DNA from: Candidatus Omnitrophota bacterium
Lineage (GTDB): Bacteria; Omnitrophota; Gorgyraeia; Zapsychrales; Zapsychraceae
Direction of reading: 5' to 3'
Assembly: GCA_029568545.1 (NCBI GenBank)
Contig: JAKQAH010000035.1
Span: forward strand, 1-41,798
Length of the DNA: 41,798 nt
This document shows, piece after piece, positions 40,551-41,798 of this stretch. A program made the position numbers and the translations under genes. Each line of letters begins with the position of its first letter. The stretch's first letter is position 1. The notes under the pieces were generated by a model. The model did not search any database and was not told the DNA's origin. It saw only the letters and a program-made list of their open reading frames with translations.

Positions 40551-40580
40551 CCACTTTACTCCACTTCTCGCCACTACAGT
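40551..40580 (-). promoter_or_regulatory. MraZ-box operator
   Basis: On the minus strand three GTGG cores at exact 10-bp spacing, preceded by AGT, AGA and TAAA: AGTGGCG, AAGTGGAG and AAAGTGGAT. This matches the repeated AAAGTG-type boxes described for MraZ. They begin at the predicted transcription start, so binding would block initiation. Confidence 0.8.
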
Positions 40581-40584
40581 TTAC

Positions 40585-40613
40585 AGTATACGTATGGGCA
40601 TGGGCATTGTCAA
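40585..40613 (-). promoter_or_regulatory. Promoter of the dcw operon
   Basis: TTGACA (40613-40608), a 17-base spacer and TATACT (40590-40585): a near-consensus sigma70 promoter, 67 bases before the mraZ start codon. The remaining intergenic DNA up to ribF holds only a weak AAAACTC/GGGGTTTT hairpin. Confidence 0.9.
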
Positions 40614-40774
40614 CACAATTATTCAGCAAAATACGTGTATGTTATTAATGTGCAATGATTTGTATGCTATCAGGAAAGGAGTTTTGTTTTGGGCGGATTC
40701 AAAGAAAAAGCGAAAAATCTGGAGAAAGAAAAACCCCGCACTCATCCACAGAGTTTTTCATAGGTTGATCTTGA

Positions 40775-41707
40775 TTAGAGCGATTTTAGAATCGCGCGGG
40801 ATCGAGCCTCATCACGCTTCAACTGCGCGATCATTCGGGCGGCGGACTGGAACATCTTTTCGTTGCGGATCTTTTTGATAAACTCGACCGTAATTTCTTT
40901 TCCGTAGATATTCTTTGAGAAATCAAAGATATGCGTTTCAATATTAATGTCAGAATTATTTTTCTTGAACGACGGACGATGCCCGATGTTCGCCATTCCT
41001 TTCGAATGTTTGCCGCCGATTAAAACATGCACAGCGTAAACTCCCGTCGGCAAAATAATTTCATTTTCCGGGCTAATGTTCGCCGTCGGAAATCCGAGCG
41101 TCCTGCCCCTGCCGTCACCTTTCATGACTTTTCCCGCAATCGACAGATCCCGCCCGAGATGCCGTTTAATAACAGAAAGGCGCCCCTTAGTAATCAGCCG
41201 GCGGATCCGGGAACTGCCGATCTTCCTCTTCCCCACTTTGACCGATGATACCGTATGGACTTCCATGCCATAGCGCGCTCCTTCTTTCTTAAAATAGTCG
41301 AGCGTTCCCTGTCGATCTTTGCCAAATTGGAAATCCTCACCGACAAAAACAGCCTTCGGCCGAAGATAATCCGCCAAATATTTTTTGACGAATTGCGATG
41401 CTGTTAACCGGGAAAATCTTTTTGTGAACCGGATCACGATGCAGGCGTGAACACCCAGCCGCTCAAACAGTTCGACCCGTTGGGCCAAGGAAACAATAAA
41501 TGGCAAATACTTGTTCGGATGCAATACCTGGACAGGATGCGGCGCGAAGGTCATCACAATGGCCGTGCCGTTGATCCTCTTCGCTTTTCGAACGGCTGCA
41601 CGGATCAGTTTTTGATGGCCCATATGAAGGCCGTCAAAAACCCCAATTGTCACGACCGGGTTCTTAAAATATTTCCTAGTCTTCCCAGTTCCGTATATGA
41701 CCTTCAT
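40775..41707 (-). CDS. ribF: Bifunctional riboflavin kinase/FAD synthetase
   Basis: A 310-residue cytoplasmic enzyme that phosphorylates riboflavin to FMN and adenylates FMN to FAD. The N-terminal nucleotidyltransferase domain has VTIGVFDGLHMGHQKLI (~20-36) and the later GSSRIRRLITKGRL segment. The C-terminal flavokinase domain has VMKGDGRGRTLGFPTANI (~193-210), then GVYAVHVLIGGKHSKGMANIGHRPSF and IETHIFDFSKNIYGKEITVEFIKKIR. Length is normal. It overlaps the end of truB by 32 bases, the usual truB-ribF pairing. Confidence 0.96.
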   Translation of the reverse strand: MKVIYGTGKTRKYFKNPVVTIGVFDGLHMGHQKLIRAAVRKAKRINGTAIVMTFAPHPVQVLHPNKYLPFIVSLAQRVELFERLGVHACIVIRFTKRFSRLTASQFVKKYLADYLRPKAVFVGEDFQFGKDRQGTLDYFKKEGARYGMEVHTVSSVKVGKRKIGSSRIRRLITKGRLSVIKRHLGRDLSIAGKVMKGDGRGRTLGFPTANISPENEIILPTGVYAVHVLIGGKHSKGMANIGHRPSFKKNNSDINIETHIFDFSKNIYGKEITVEFIKKIRNEKMFQSAARMIAQLKRDEARSRAILKSL

Positions 41708-41798
41708 TCAAATCCTCGATATTTACGGCATCTTCAATCGCAAATTTCCCAACTTTTGTCCTTTGGATTTGCGAAATACACGCTCCGCATCCCAGCGC
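41676..41798 (-). CDS. truB: tRNA pseudouridine-55 synthase, C-terminal end
   Basis: The last 40 codons of a gene entering from the right edge; the ORF track omits it. The peptide ALGCGACISQIQRTKVGKFA then IEDAVNIEDL matches the TruB family's terminal G-G-HLxxLRRTxxGxF segment. The stop codon (TAG, 41678-41676) lies inside ribF. TruB makes pseudouridine 55 in the tRNA T loop. Confidence 0.85.
   Translation of the reverse strand, partial: ALGCGACISQIQRTKVGKFAIEDAVNIEDLNEGHIRNWED

Noticed and set aside
40348-40878. 176-residue plus-strand ORF across the mraZ promoter region
   Set aside because: Antisense to mraZ and ribF at its ends, crosses a strong promoter and operator, and lacks family features.

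Overview
The window is bacterial chromosome, roughly half G+C, with almost every gene on the minus strand. The organism is diderm: it has a PgaA-type outer-membrane barrel, a complete PgaABCD exopolysaccharide operon, pseudopilins, and a MurE carrying the DNPR motif of meso-diaminopimelate ligases. The gene mix and divergent sequences suggest an uncultivated lineage such as Omnitrophota (PVC superphylum). That placement is inference; no taxonomic marker was searched.

Layout. (1) 1-3.44 kb: the right end of an integrated element, with a large serine recombinase facing a tRNA-Asn gene, a sigma-like regulator and small accessory genes. (2) 3.4-4.0 kb: tRNA-Asn(GUU) split in the anticodon loop by a 535-nt group I intron that encodes an HNH endonuclease. 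(3) 4.2-9.3 kb: recR, dnaX, a DUF503 (YlxP-like) gene and tex. (4) 9.4-13.2 kb: a three-gene pseudopilin operon behind a probable c-di-GMP-I riboswitch and terminator, preceded by a MORN-repeat membrane protein gene. (5) 13.4-20.6 kb: tRNA-Ser(GCU) and pgaABCD. (6) 20.9-24.4 kb: tadA, a PAS histidine kinase lacking the usual phospho-acceptor His, tRNA-Arg(ACG), a lone receiver protein and a small plus-strand membrane protein. (7) 24.4-40.5 kb: the dcw cell-wall/division cluster, transcribed from mraZ to ftsA, without ftsZ or murB and with an extra gluzincin-like protease gene. (8) 40.8-41.8 kb: ribF and the 3' end of truB.

Most unusual signals. All three tRNA genes share one architecture. Each has a good sigma70 promoter, then a transcribed leader holding one to three hairpins whose outer stem copies the first bases of the neighbouring tRNA, then the tRNA itself. 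The copied sequence differs at each locus (TCCCC for Asn, GCGCC for Arg, GAGAGGTGGC for Ser), so each hairpin tracks its own tRNA rather than belonging to one dispersed repeat family. I know of no described system like this. The next most notable are the intron-split tRNA-Asn beside the integration site, and the riboswitch, whose conserved core is interrupted by an 83-nt two-stem insertion.

How the parts may work together. The pseudopilin riboswitch would respond to c-di-GMP, and PgaC/PgaD homologues are activated by c-di-GMP, so regions 4 and 5 may form one surface-attachment locus under that messenger. The dcw cluster supplies lipid II synthesis and septal machinery from one perfect mraZ promoter with three GTGG operator repeats at 10-bp spacing.
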